A stretch of DNA of 64,000 nt, taken from Stichopus chloronotus (lineage: Eukaryota > Echinodermata > Holothuroidea > Aspidochirotida > Stichopodidae). This document shows positions 1 through 11,535 of this stretch, one piece after another. The notes beneath the pieces were generated by a model. It was not told the DNA's origin, ran no database searches, and was given only the letters and a program-made list of their open reading frames with translations. The first letter of the stretch is position 1. Every line of letters starts with the position of its first letter. The stretch is from assembly GCA_021234535.1 (NCBI GenBank), contig CM037833.1, positions 27,614,878-27,678,877 of the forward strand, read 5' to 3'. A program made the translations under genes and the position numbers.

Positions 1-1219
1 AGGTAGGTGGCGTAAAAATGTGTGAGCTTGGCGATGCAAGACGTCTGTGTCTTTGTGCTAAGGAACACAATACTCACACTTGATTTCTTGCCGAGTCCTT
101 GTCATATTTTAACCAGAAATTAGTTACATTTGGATGAGGATACACAAGGTAAAACTACTATTTAGAGTCTAAGTGGGCTTAAAACTTGTCGATTTTGACA
201 TCTGACCAAAAGATACTGACATACGTTTGGAAACGAACCCTTCTACAAATTATGTACCCTGAAAATTAGGATAACGATACGATCAAGATGTTACCCTCGT
301 TCGTTCGGTTAAGCGTTTCTGGCGTATCTAAGTCACTTTTCCAAATTTCCATGAGAATTCACTCAATTACAGAAACCTTCTCAGTTAGTGCCCACCCATA
401 ATTTGGGCGCCACGCGAAAAGTTTCCATGAGTAGAGTCTTAATACATCGTGGTCCATGATTCATGATCATGATAAATCCCTAGTAGATCAAAAACACACA
501 TGTGGCTAGGATGTGATTGTTAGAATTATGCGGCAGTGTATTTCGTAATACGCGAATACACGCGAAGACAAAACTGATTGCGTTTGAACTCTCGCTAAAG
601 GGAAAAAAAAGAATCTGAGAGGATTCGAATTGGGAATTGTCTTTTCTGTAAATGAAATGATGTTTGTGTGCGATCTAACCGTCGTGATGCTTTGATTTCA
701 CTGTCTTTGAAATATTTATGGCACATGCTTATTTGAAAATTAAATTGCTCCGAAAGAGATGTAAAGCCTACCTCTCAATTTCCTAACCTAATATGAAAAT
801 GACATATTATCGGGAAACGTGTGACCGTTGTTTTGCTGATTTAAATGTTGAAAATCTAAGTCTTGTACACAAACCTTTACAAAAAACGTCTAATTTATTA
901 ATAAGCTTGACACACGATCATTATTTGCAAACGATTGCTGATTCAGTTATTATTTTTTTTTAATTTTCTGATTTCATAGCATCGACTAAACATGTTCCAC
1001 AAAATTTGTTACGCCAACACTTCATAATAGAATGACGGATGTCGTATTGAGACAAAAGGGACCCCTGTAGATTTCTTTTTTCTTGCATTAAGCAGATATC
1101 AATGAAATAATGCCATTTCAACTGACTCACTATTCGATTGTCATTATGACTTCCTTTAACAAATGAAGCATGTAACACTATCTATTTTATGGTGGCAGTA
1201 TTGATTTCAAGGACACTGA
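1..1219. other. Gene-free flank upstream of the first IL-17-like gene
   Basis: AT-rich sequence with no recognisable exon, RNA gene or element. The one short minus-strand ORF near its right end has no family-like features. Distal regulatory sequence for the first cytokine gene could lie here, but no motif stands out. Confidence 0.5.
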
Positions 1220-1400
1220 GTGATAATTGTGATCTTCGGTATGAAAATGAACAAAAGGGGGAATACCCTGATGACAGTGTTCCCTTATAAGTCAGCTATT
1301 AATAGAATAATCTCAGCGCTCTGAAAATATGAGGGACGCACGAGATTATGAACTTAACCTGAAAACAAATATAAGTGGTGCATTGGAAAGCAGGGTGAAT
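1220..1400 (+). promoter_or_regulatory. Proximal promoter of IL-17-like gene 1 (kappaB-like site and TATA-like box)
   Basis: A kappaB-like GGGGAATACCC lies at 1258-1268 and a TATAAG box at 1370-1375, about 100 bp apart. The blocks around both (GATCTTC before the kappaB site, GTTCCCTTAT after it, ACAAATATAAGT at the TATA box) recur in the same order before the second gene, at 11.25-11.39 kb. They survive while the surrounding DNA has diverged. A TATA box here would put the start site near 1400 and give a 5' leader of about 150 nt before the ATG at 1548. The kappaB assignment is by consensus (one mismatch from GGGAATTCCC), not by assay. Confidence 0.6.
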
Positions 1401-1547
1401 ATACTGGAGAGAAGTACGCGCAAAGAAAAGGACAAAATCGAACTCCATCTCTGACAGATAAAGAAATTTCACCGAGGACTACAGTCAATATCTTATTGAG
1501 CTAATTAAGGAAGTTAAAAAAAGTTTGTTGATTAAGCTACAGTCAAT

Positions 1548-3664
1548 ATGCATCTGCCCAAAGTAAGTATGGCATACTTATTACATGTTAGAACTTGTCT
1601 TTTAATCATTCATGTCAAAGTGGAAAATAAAAGTAGTATGTTGGTTTTGAGTGAGAGCAGAAGGACTGTATCAAGTCAGTTCGTATGGTATATCGTATAT
1701 CCATTTTAATTTATACTTTCCAGACCTTAAAGGCACTAACTTTCGCCCTCTTCTCTTTTAACTCTTTTCATGAAGTATTAGTGCGTTAATGAGACATTTT
1801 AGATCTCTTCCTATCGCAGAAAATCATTCATGACATTTAGGAACACTGTACAATTATTTTGATCATTCAGAAACGAACACTACCTAAAACATATCGGTTT
1901 GATAAGCTTGAATTTTATAGTTAGAGTAAGTTCGACTTGGAAAATCAAATTGTTACCTCTTTGCAAGAAGAAAACAGAGAACATTGTCCTCGCGAAACAC
2001 AAACTAGAGACATTAGGATAATTTATACATGGCATTAATCACATGATAGCAGTTGATATTCTGAGATGCAATTTTTTTACGTTAAACTTTCTTTCATATC
2101 ATTTTGTATTACAATTCCGTGCATCTTTAGATAGTCTGCTCTCACAACTTTAAAGGTGCAAAAAGATAGTCATACCAAAGTATTTATTCTCTTGAAGGTG
2201 GCATAAAAGTCTTTGCTACCCAGTGAGTTACCCGGTAGGCCATAACAGGCTTGCTCCTATCGTAATGATTACTCTCAACCGATGAGAGCAAACATCGAGC
2301 AACACATATTCGTTAGAAATTGCTATGATTTCTCAAACACTAATAATTTCGCATGCAATTAGAAAGAAGTTTAAGACTCTGTAATGGATGTTGTTCCTTT
2401 TCAATCTTCAGGTAACTCCAAAGTCTTTACTGATTGCCGTAGTGGTTCTTTTTGTTGTCTGCGACCTAGTTCCAGGCAATGCTGGCTGGTTAGCTGGCCC
2501 ATCTGGGTCTAGAAGAAGACAAGCCTCTCCAACAAGAAACAGTCGCACAACCACAGGTGTAGGAACCACTTCATCACCCGACATGGTCATGACTTTGTGT
2601 CTAGTAAATATAACGGAGACCGAGACTACTGCAGAAGCTTGCGAAGATCCTACTTCTTTTGAGGAGATACACATACAACAAAGGCTTACCCAAAGACGGT
2701 CCGTAACCATAAGCGAAGATGCCGTATGTCAGTGGGACAATGTCGATAACGAGGAGGAAGCCAGGTATGCATTTCTTATGCTGATATCTGATGCTTAATA
2801 TCCCCAAACTAACACTTCACATTGAGCAACGGTGACCAGTTAACCGTCTCAGGACCTGCTGACGGGGTTTTCAAATTTTGACAAAAAAATGCCCCCCCCC
2901 CCTTTTTGTCGAGTTTGTCAAATCCGGTCCTCCGATCCGGTTTCTCAATGGACCTTTCACAAATAAACACCTCACGCATATATTATACATAACATGTCTT
3001 TGGAAATATATATATATATATATGTATGAAGTTGATAATTTGGAAAACTACATATTCAATATGTAGCTGCAAATATTAAGTTATTTTCTATTATATCCCA
3101 CTGACACTAGTCAGTATCTTATTGATCCATACAATTGTTTTCATTCTGAACTGAAAGAATACTTTGTTGGCTCCCCTATGGTTGCTTATTGGCTTTTTCT
3201 TCTTGTTTGTTTACAGAATTCCATACAGGTTACCGGAGATTAGCTGCAGACACAATGAGATTGAAAACAAATACTCTTGCAGGGAAGTTACAAACACCTT
3301 CTTGGTGCTACGTCGTGGGGACTGCGTCAATGGAGCCTATATGTAAGTTACAACATAGTAACTCAGCCTATTAAAGTTTAATTTACTCGAAGTACTGTAG
3401 AAACAATGTGGTAAATCGCAATGGAGACATATACCATTAATTATAATTTTGAGTCGCTATTGGTTAGCTACACAATTCTTTTTCTTCCCTTGTTTTCTCC
3501 CCTTGTTTTTTTTTCTCTTTTATTTCGTTTTGTTTTATTTCTCGAACGGTTCCTCTTGATCACAAAAATTAATTTATCAAATGCTTCTTTTTCTTTTCAG
3601 CTATAATCTTGTTCGCGAGGAAATCGTTACGGGCTGCGTGGCCGTCGAACAAACTTCATTATAA
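1548..3664 (+). CDS. IL-17-like secreted cytokine, tandem copy 1 (4 coding exons)
   Basis: Coding exons by my reading are 1548-1562, 2412-2764, 3217-3342 and 3601-3664, giving 185 residues. All introns are GT..AG with phases 0, 2, 2. Residues 1-29 form a signal peptide: a hydrophobic core (LLIAVVVLFVVC) ending at a G-N-A cleavage site. Then comes a Thr/Ser/Arg-rich linker, followed by the IL-17 fold. The fold shows C111-Q-W, R-I-P-x-R-L-P-E (123-130), C133, C144, V-L-R-R-G-D-C159 and E-E-I-V-x-G-C177. IL-17B and IL-17D show the same R-I-P..L-P-E..C and V-L-R-R..C..G-C pattern. Family members are secreted dimers acting through IL-17 receptors in inflammation. The usual C-x-C near the C terminus is reduced to one Cys (GCVAV). 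C68 has no partner in copy 2. N71 (NIT) is a sequon. In exons 3-4 I count 40 of 63 residues identical to copy 2. No break is seen. Confidence 0.86.
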
Positions 3665-3666
3665 CT

Positions 3667-3794
3667 GTGGTTCCGGCTGCTATTGAATTGACAATATGGC
3701 TCTTCTGGCAGCTATAAGATTGACAATATGGCGGTTCTAGGTGCTTCTGGATTGACAATATGGCGGTTCTGGCTGCTTCTAAATTGACAATATG
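3667..3794 (+). repeat. 32-bp minisatellite directly after the stop codon of IL-17-like gene 1
   Basis: Four tandem units of about 32 bp begin 2 bp after the stop codon. Each ends in ATTGACAATATG and contains GGTTCT or a close variant. The second gene has one degenerate unit at the same position (14250-14283: GTGGTTCCG..GTGACAACATGG), so the array expanded in copy 1 from a unit present before the duplication. It lies in the predicted 3' UTR. Confidence 0.8.
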
Positions 3795-3799
3795 CATGT

Positions 3800-5990
3800 T
3801 TTAGTCTTCTTCTCCTTACTCTATCACACTACAATGTAGCCAATATAGTAGTTGTTTGAACTGCCATGCAGTGTCTTCAAGGAGTGAATATGCCAATGGT
3901 ATTAACAACATTACCAGACCTCCGAATTCTCATACCTTGACCTTTACTTACACAACTGTAAAGAAGAAATTATGAATATTTTTGCATATATTTATCTACG
4001 AAAAGTAATTGTAATTAAGAAAATTAAATTATGAAATAATATTTATTACATTTTTAAACAAAATAACTTCTTTACCTTTCATGAATATTTCTTCATCTTT
4101 TTTACTGTGTATCTATTCAGTCAAGACCTTTTTTTATATTTTGTTGGAAAAGGTGCCGGAATCATCACTCTATAAAGATAAGTTGTATACATTACTTTAA
4201 TAACATAGAAAACAGTAACAGAGATTTTAATATTTCATTTGAAAAAAAAAAATGTAGGCAAGTGTTTGGAAATTTCTATTGCAAGTTCAAAAGAAAAGGT
4301 TTAATAGCCACTTACATCATGCTGGAGGAGAGATTTAAGGGAGCTAAAATCATTATTTTTAAAACCAGTGTTATGGTACATTCCTTCTCAATTTTTTTTT
4401 TTCATTTTTATATATTTGTTTGCCTGTATGTGCTTCATAAAAATAACCGTATAGGAAAACGTTTACTCTTAACGCTACTAACATCAGTTTCGATCATGAA
4501 GTCATTTCTTTCGTGAACTCGTGTAGAACATCTGTGTCTTTCGTATTATATTTATTAATTTATTGTGATTTGAATTTTTATGAACAATCTGAAATTAATT
4601 TCGAAGTTTTCAACTATTCAGCGATAGATCTTTTGATATTTCCCTTAGCACAAACTTTGCCATGGAACTAATTTATAAAGAACAAAACAAAACAAAAGTA
4701 ATAATTGAGTCACTATCAACTTGTTTCGTCGTTTAATTTTATGGTTTCTGCGTCGCCCTGGCTAAAAATAATATTTGATTTGTTTCTTTTTCTTTCTCCG
4801 AGATAATATTTATGCTGTCTACAGTACCTTCATTGAAGTTCAATTGTAGTGGATGGGTTTCAAATAATATAAATAGTTTTTAGTCAGTCGAGTCAATCAC
4901 GTATGGTTGTTATATTTTTTGTTTGTTTTGCGGAGGGGACATAGGAGTTGTTCTAATATAAAGAACAAGATTCCATTTCCCCCAAAGTATGTCCCAAGCA
5001 CAATATTGTAAAATTGATCGTTCATTGATGTTTTATAAATAATTAAAATTACAGAATCACAAAAACATTACTGTGGATCAACATCATGTAGTACTGAAAT
5101 TCTTGAAATATTGCTTGCACAACGTGGAAAGTGTCTATTTTATTTACCCTTTTTCAAAGACTGATGTTGGAAAAGATGAAACTCGGTTGCATTTCAATAT
5201 TGTTTTCTTCTGTAGGACTGCAGTGACTTTGAAACGCAAAATGATATTCGGCTGCATCCTATTCTTAAAAAAGGGGGAGACAACTTGTTTTCAAATCTAG
5301 GTGACGGTATGAAATATTTATATAAACTTTAGATAAACTGTTTCTTAGTGATGTGTTTGGTCAGTTTGATTGACAAATATTAGCTGAATTGTCATTGGTC
5401 AACTCAGTCAAGTCTCTCAAGTCTCTTCAAAGTATGACAATGTCCCCGAAAGTCTTCATCAGGCCCAACTCCAGCAAGCAAAACATTTTTTTCTGGTACA
5501 TATTTTTATAAGCGTCTTTTGCATGCATATTCTGTCTTATTTCATAATCAAATGATTATTTCTGGAATTACTATTTGGATAAATGAACCTTTATTTCGTT
5601 GAATAAAAAGACATCCCTTAGCTATCACTCTCCATCTTTTTCTTGAGTCTTGAATCATTTTGACTCCTCTCTTTCTCTTTCTCAAACTCTGTGCTTTCAC
5701 GACCTTGGAGGACATAGACAGACGTTTAAATTGCAAACCGATTCTCTGAAATAAAAACAGCCTTTCTGTACCTAATATCATATGACAAAAGGACGTGTAA
5801 TGTTGTGCTGAACAGAAAATAAACAAATTAAATAATAATATAAAAAGAAACACACAAACACCATCAAATATATGCAAAGGCAGTTAATATTTGTCTCCAT
5901 TGCAAGCCCGATGTGCATTTGAGAAGAGGAGATGCTTTCGCTACCTCTTGGAAGTATACATGCTGTGAATATACCAATTTAGAGCCACAA
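3800..5990. other. 3' region of IL-17-like gene 1 and intergenic DNA
   Basis: AT-rich. An ATTAAA poly(A)-signal variant lies at 4023-4028 and an AU-rich TATTTATTA at 4040-4048. Both suit a short-lived cytokine mRNA, but the 3' end is not established. I see no further coding exon. Confidence 0.35.
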
Positions 5991-5997
5991 ATTACGA

Positions 5998-7429
5998 TCA
6001 ATCTATTCCAGAACATTGTAGTGTTGGTAGGACAATGGAGTAAGAGAGTGTAGAATATCTGACTGGATCGGACAAAGAGACCGTAGGTAAGTCATGCATA
6101 TATTTGTAATCAATTAAAATTACTTTGGAGAAGATCGTTTTGCAAAGAGTGGAACTGGACAAAAATGTCAGAGACACGTTCTCTTTACTTTCTACAATAC
6201 ACTTATCGAACAGCAAAATATGTTGTTTACCGAAAAAGTCTGACAATTACAAGAATCGATCTTAGATTAAACTGATGTCGTAACAATGGTCCTAAGCTGA
6301 TCAGAGTTCAAACACGACTTGAGCCTTTACAAAGTTTGTAAACACAAAGGGAAGCAGTATCAGAGATCCTTTGGTGAAATATACGTCTATTATTATATAG
6401 GCTCACACCATCAATTTTAAAGAGATTGACAAACCTTACACATTCAGTAGCGGTTATAAAGGTGCCACCATCCTGATGACACCCGAAATACTGACCAACG
6501 ATGTAAGCTCGGATTAACTCGGGTTTAAACACAGAAAGTGGGAATTCGTTTAAAAAGTTAAAACTAACAGCAATTTTGAATATCGTTATTAAAAACACGT
6601 ACACACACATATGCTAGATCGCAATCTCCATACACCTCAATCTTAAAAGCAAGGCTTTGAATATACTGATGTAAAGAACGGAATAGTACCAAGAACGCCT
6701 TCAAGGACAAACTCCTACCGAACGCCATACTCAGTATCGATATAGCTTGAGGAACCTAAAGCTTACTTAAACTCTTTAGCTGAGACCTGTTTATCAAAAT
6801 AGGATTGAAACATTCGGAAGCAATACCACTTTTGTCGATATCATGATACAGAACAGTAATTCTGTCATAATCTACAGTATGTCAAAAACAGCACTGAGAT
6901 GTAAGCCAAAAGAGTATTGGTATCAGAGGCAGACAGCTTATCATTAACAATCCTAAGTAAGATTGATGGGTGGGGCAGATGTCGATGGGAGATTGATATG
7001 GATTTGATGACCATCCATGTGATTATTCCAACGTTAAAGTACAACTCTCTCAATCGGTTTGTTAATACCATGAAGATTTGAAATAGGCCGAAAATTTCAA
7101 AATCATTCTTGGTCTAGAGTAGCTAATTTAAGTAAGCGCGTAAGATCAGATTGTTGGACAACATCTACAAAACCCGTAGAGAGAGAATGATTAATTTTCT
7201 CACACCAGATCGATATGGTCATGTGCAAAGGCACACGATCACCGGGACTGCACTTAATACCAGTATCTTTAACAATCTCCCTTAGTTTCTCTAGGCTTGA
7301 AGGGGCGATCTCAGTCACTTCTTTGGAGGACCGTATCATGGGCCTTGTCAAGATCGCTAATGGTATGACAAGGGAAAAGCTTTTGAACACTATTTTATTG
7401 GTGAAGAAAATACTTGGACTCATCAGCAA
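5998..7429 (-). pseudogene. Decayed minus-strand coding remnant, family unknown
   Basis: Four minus-strand open segments (7103-7429, 6865-7071, 6308-6610, 5998-6246) follow one another. The gaps between them are also largely open once the frame is shifted; for example, a run reading YHDIDKSGIASECFNPILIN lies near 6.8 kb. The composition is protein-like, with Leu-, Ser- and Asp/Glu-rich stretches and no low complexity. The order suggests one reading unit broken by frameshifts. I do not recognise the family. An old transposable-element ORF or a dead host gene is equally possible. It sits between the two IL-17 copies, in the segment where copy 1 of the duplication is longer than copy 2, which fits an insertion. 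Confidence 0.3.
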
Positions 7430-7649
7430 ATTCTACGTTGCTAGAAATATGTGAAAGGAGAGACTGCTGATTGTCATTAAGGAGTGTTTCAATCACATTA
7501 AAATGGAGGTGATATGGGTGATATGTTGATTGTTTCCGGCCTCCTTGAACGTGATACAGAGAACGTGATAAAGAGAATTAGCATCAGCAGACATACTGCT
7601 CAGGTAGCCCTGATTTTGCACATACAATTCATAGGGTGCCCATAAGGGC

Positions 7650-7830
7650 TAGACGGGATAACCATATGACCCATACTTGATACATACGGAGTCGATATGT
7701 AACAATTGCCAATGTAGATCCCAGAACTACCCCATTTGGATCATATGGGTTACTTGGGCTGACCCATATGGGATTCTTATGAATCTTGGGTGCATCTTGG
7801 GTGAAGATTTATATGGGTCCCATTTGTTCG
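7650..7830. repeat. Patch rich in CATATGGG/ACCCATATG motifs
   Basis: Variants of CATATGGGT occur on both strands near 7664, 7743, 7764 and 7811, one of them as the palindrome CCCATATGGG. A short direct repeat of ATCTTGGGTG occurs near 7784 and 7795. This looks like a small fragment of a dispersed repeat rather than a coding exon. No terminal repeats were identified. Confidence 0.3.
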
Positions 7831-8299
7831 TTGATATAGGCCCCATAATAGGCGCAAGTTGGAATGTTACCACAGATTCGCAATATTTAGATAACGTGCA
7901 CAAGGGGATTGTACCTCTACAAACGTTCTGTGCATGAACCACACTTTTGTCTCAAATTTAAACGAGTGGGCAGGCCAGGACGTTATCACCGTTGTTGTTT
8001 TACAAACGAATTGGTTAGTTCAATGTTGTTGTTAAACTAATATCAATCCATGTTCTTCATCCTTTTTCTTTTTATTTACAACAAAATTCGACTTCTAATT
8101 TACCACTTTATGCTGATTAGAACATTGATTTACTCCACCAATCCTGTACTACTTAACATGGGTGGAAAAAAGGGTGACCCTGGAGAAGTTTCTCATTGAG
8201 AAGTGTTTAGACGTAGGATACATCGCAGGTGAGTGAGAGCAATTTACATCCCAAGCAATAGAAGCCGTCGTTTTCTTTTCATGCTTTCAAAGACAGCAA

Positions 8300-11230
8300 A
8301 TAGAAATAAGAACAAAATTACCCTTTCTGTTGGCTTGTGGAATCTGCTTGGAGGTAACACTTAAACCTTGTCCACGCACTACGGCAGACGAATTTTAAGA
8401 TCTTCAGTTGAAATATTCGTAGCACATTTACCAAATTATTTGAAGCATCGTTCTTACGTACAAAAGGAAATGGTGTAAAGATCAAGCATATTTGAGAGTA
8501 AGACAAAGTTCCAAGCATCAACTTTAGTAGCCATCGCCATCAATTGGCTTATTAGGGTTCAATCCTTGCCTAAGTAAAGGGAGCAAAGTACCGTACTGTA
8601 GTCGGATGAATTAATTTAACAAATGAAACATTTGAATCACATACAATACGTCACAGCAGCAATAAAGATGATTAATGAATGCAAAAAAAAAAAAAAAAAC
8701 GATATTCGGTGAAATATAGTTACAAATTACTTAACAAAAAGAACGGCAGGAACATCGGGAACACTGAAAGAGCCAAAATGGCAATTGATATGCCAACAAC
8801 TAGGGATCTACGTGAAAAATTTCGACTGAATTTTATAGTTTCCACGGAAGTTCTTTTGAGGTAAGTATAAGTTTTCTGAAGAAATGAGCTCAAAATAAAG
8901 AAACACTGTTCGATATTTGATCATGCTAAATTGAATCGTTTGAAGAAGGTAATATAATCAATTATCATTACATAAAAGTAGTCTTCTATTCCAGCAAATC
9001 ATTTAAATAATACCAACATGGATGCTCACGTATCCTTCCGCATATTTAAAAATGTATTAACTTTTTGTTATTACAAAGATGCATCTAAACCTCATTTAAA
9101 CCTCATTTAATCACATCAACCATGGCAATTACCTCCCTGATGGCAAACATAAAGTTACCATGAATACATTATACAGGAAACAATTGACATGTCGGATGAT
9201 CTCGGCCTGTAACAGATATGAGCTTTAACCGCATAGTAGTCTCGCATTACGACACGCCACTCTGATTGTAGTTACACAGAAGATCTGCATATGTATTAAA
9301 ATAACTTATACAGACTACTGGGTATATCATAAAGGACAATGGACCATCTGCGGTAAACGTTTTAATGGGTGGAAGGCAAAAGAGTGACAGCATATAACAT
9401 TTGATATTCATTACGAAATGAACTTGGATATTTAAAACTCATTTTGCTCGTGCAAACGTGGTCCAACCCTGATAAAGTTACTGACCGTTCATTACGTTTC
9501 AAACGTAAGGGCGTTTTGTGTCATCTGAGGAGTAGTCTACACTGGCAAAGTAATCTACACCAGTTATTATTACAATTAAAAATCGCAATCCCAAAAGCTG
9601 TTGTAGGTATTTCGACGGGGAATGTAGCTTGGCCATTGCATCCTCTTTGGGCAACAGTGAAGACAACAAACCTGTTTGTTGACAGAGTTCCTTACTAGAC
9701 CTTTTGTTGTTCTTTCCGGGTTATTCCAGTACCGACGTTTTTACTGTCCCTTCACTTGGCAAATGTAGATTAAAGGGGAACGATGTGTGACGGTTGTGTT
9801 ATCATGATGGGTTTCGGCAGAACACATCTCTCCATGATTTGGGGAAGAGTTCTGCTGAAACTTAAGTCCTATCAAAGTCATAAGCACATTTCATGACGTT
9901 ACGACGGTGCTAGAGTGTTCAACAAATCCTCTTTCATGCCCGATTACACATGTATTACCTATGGACATGACACCTAATACCCCTTGCCTCCATTGTGAGT
10001 CATTTTCACATAACTACTAATGTGAAAGCATACATCAGGTATATATGAGATCGTTGAAAGAGTCTTCCAAGTAATATGCAACAGCCTCTATAAGTTATTG
10101 CCTTTAATTTATTAGGTAAAATCGCATTATGACACACGTCATGATGAAAGAAAATTGCTTAAAATCTTAAAGGTATGTGCGCTGTCAATGAAATATAATT
10201 TCTATCTCAGTACTAATTCTAAAGTAAAAAAAGATCGATCAGAATATTCCATGATGGAAACCAATTGATTTCTTCTCTTCTCCTTGAGCAAAAAAGGGAG
10301 CAACATTAGAGAGAGCGTAATTGATGGAAGCTTATTGCTTCTTCCTTAAATCATCTCTATTATGACGTTTACGGTGGCGTCATTTCGTGTTTTTTTTTTT
10401 TTCGTTTACCACTACCATCACTGTGGATTTTTTTTTTTTTTTTATGATGGAACTCATCCTCAATCTCTTACCGCTATGGGTATCAAATGCTTTGTCATCG
10501 CTTATTTATTTCCAACAACGTCGGCTTTTACCCGGTACAAATATCGGGGAAAAACGTTTTTCATGACACAAGCAATTTAGATTATTTAGATTCTCATCGT
10601 ATAACTGTTCTCGACCAGCGTCTCTTACTGAAAAATCCGACGGGGGAACATCATATGCAATGATGAAAGCTAATACGCTTGATTCCTGATAACTTCATTT
10701 TGAAGTTAAAGGCATTGTCATTGCATTGTTATTATTTCAACAACGCTTGCTTCAAATCGGTAAAATATCAGGAAAAAAAAACTTCACACCTCATGATGCA
10801 AGGCATATGGCGTTCCGTATTCAAAAACTCTTTAGTGACATAAAAAATTCATCCTTACCAGTTTATTTCAAAGAACACCCGCGTTGAGCCGTTAAAATAT
10901 CATCGAAGGCGCTTTTCATGATTGAAGACATTAAAAATATTTTCATTCTTTAATAGAGTAAGCTAGGAAAACTCATTTTTGTGATGGACGTCAATACTCT
11001 TGCAGCTTAATGACATTTTGACACAATGTATTTTTGTAATGCCTTCTTTCAACAGGTAAAAAGATTAAAGAGAGCACTTTCCAAACCAGTTGTCCCTCCT
11101 TTCTTTCCAGAAAAAAAAACAAAAACAAAATCCAGGAAAGCATAACTGCATGAAGAAAGGCAATTTTGCTTCACTCTTTAAATTATTATAGAAACTGCTT
11201 TACCTAAAAAAAAAACCCCAAAACAAAGAC
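8300..11230. other. Intergenic DNA between the IL-17-like genes
   Basis: No exon recognised. The 8950-9200 stretch matches 16080-16300 in collinear blocks and marks the far side of the duplicated unit. Poly(A) and poly(T) tracts lie at about 8680-8700, 10390-10402 and 10428-10443. The small ORFs here lack family-like features. Confidence 0.4.
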
Positions 11231-11239
11231 ATTGCATGA

Positions 11240-11410
11240 TCATTTTGATCTTCCGTAGAAAAATGTCCAAAAAGGGGAATACCCTGAAGAACGTGTTCCC
11301 TTATCGGTTAGCTAATAATAGAATATCATCGGCATCTTAGTTTAAATGAAAGTGCGAGCTGAACTTCATTTGAACAAATATAAGTAGCACATAATAATGG
11401 CGGGTGAATA
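11240..11410 (+). promoter_or_regulatory. Proximal promoter of IL-17-like gene 2 (kappaB-like site and TATA-like box)
   Basis: The kappaB-like GGGGAATACCC is at 11274-11284 and a TATAAG box at 11379-11384, 95 bp further on. The spacing in copy 1 is about 100 bp. Conserved neighbours are GATCTTCCG before the site, GTTCCCTTAT after it and ACAAATATAAGTAG at the TATA box. A GGGTGAATATTTA block follows near the expected start site. From here to the ATG at 11536 the leader would be about 125 nt. Confidence 0.6.
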
Positions 11411-11535
11411 TTTACTCAACAGAAGCAAGTGTAGAAAAGGACTAATCGAGCTCCAACTTAGAAAGCTACAGAATCTCATCGGCTTAGATTACTTAAAAAC
11501 TATCAAACTAATTAAGAAAGTTGTAGATTGACGTA

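Noticed and set aside
2408..2807. Minus-strand ORFs over IL-17-like exon 2 (and the similar one at 12800-13042)
   Set aside because: They are shadows of the plus-strand exon, which has a signal peptide, splice sites and a paralogue in the same frame.
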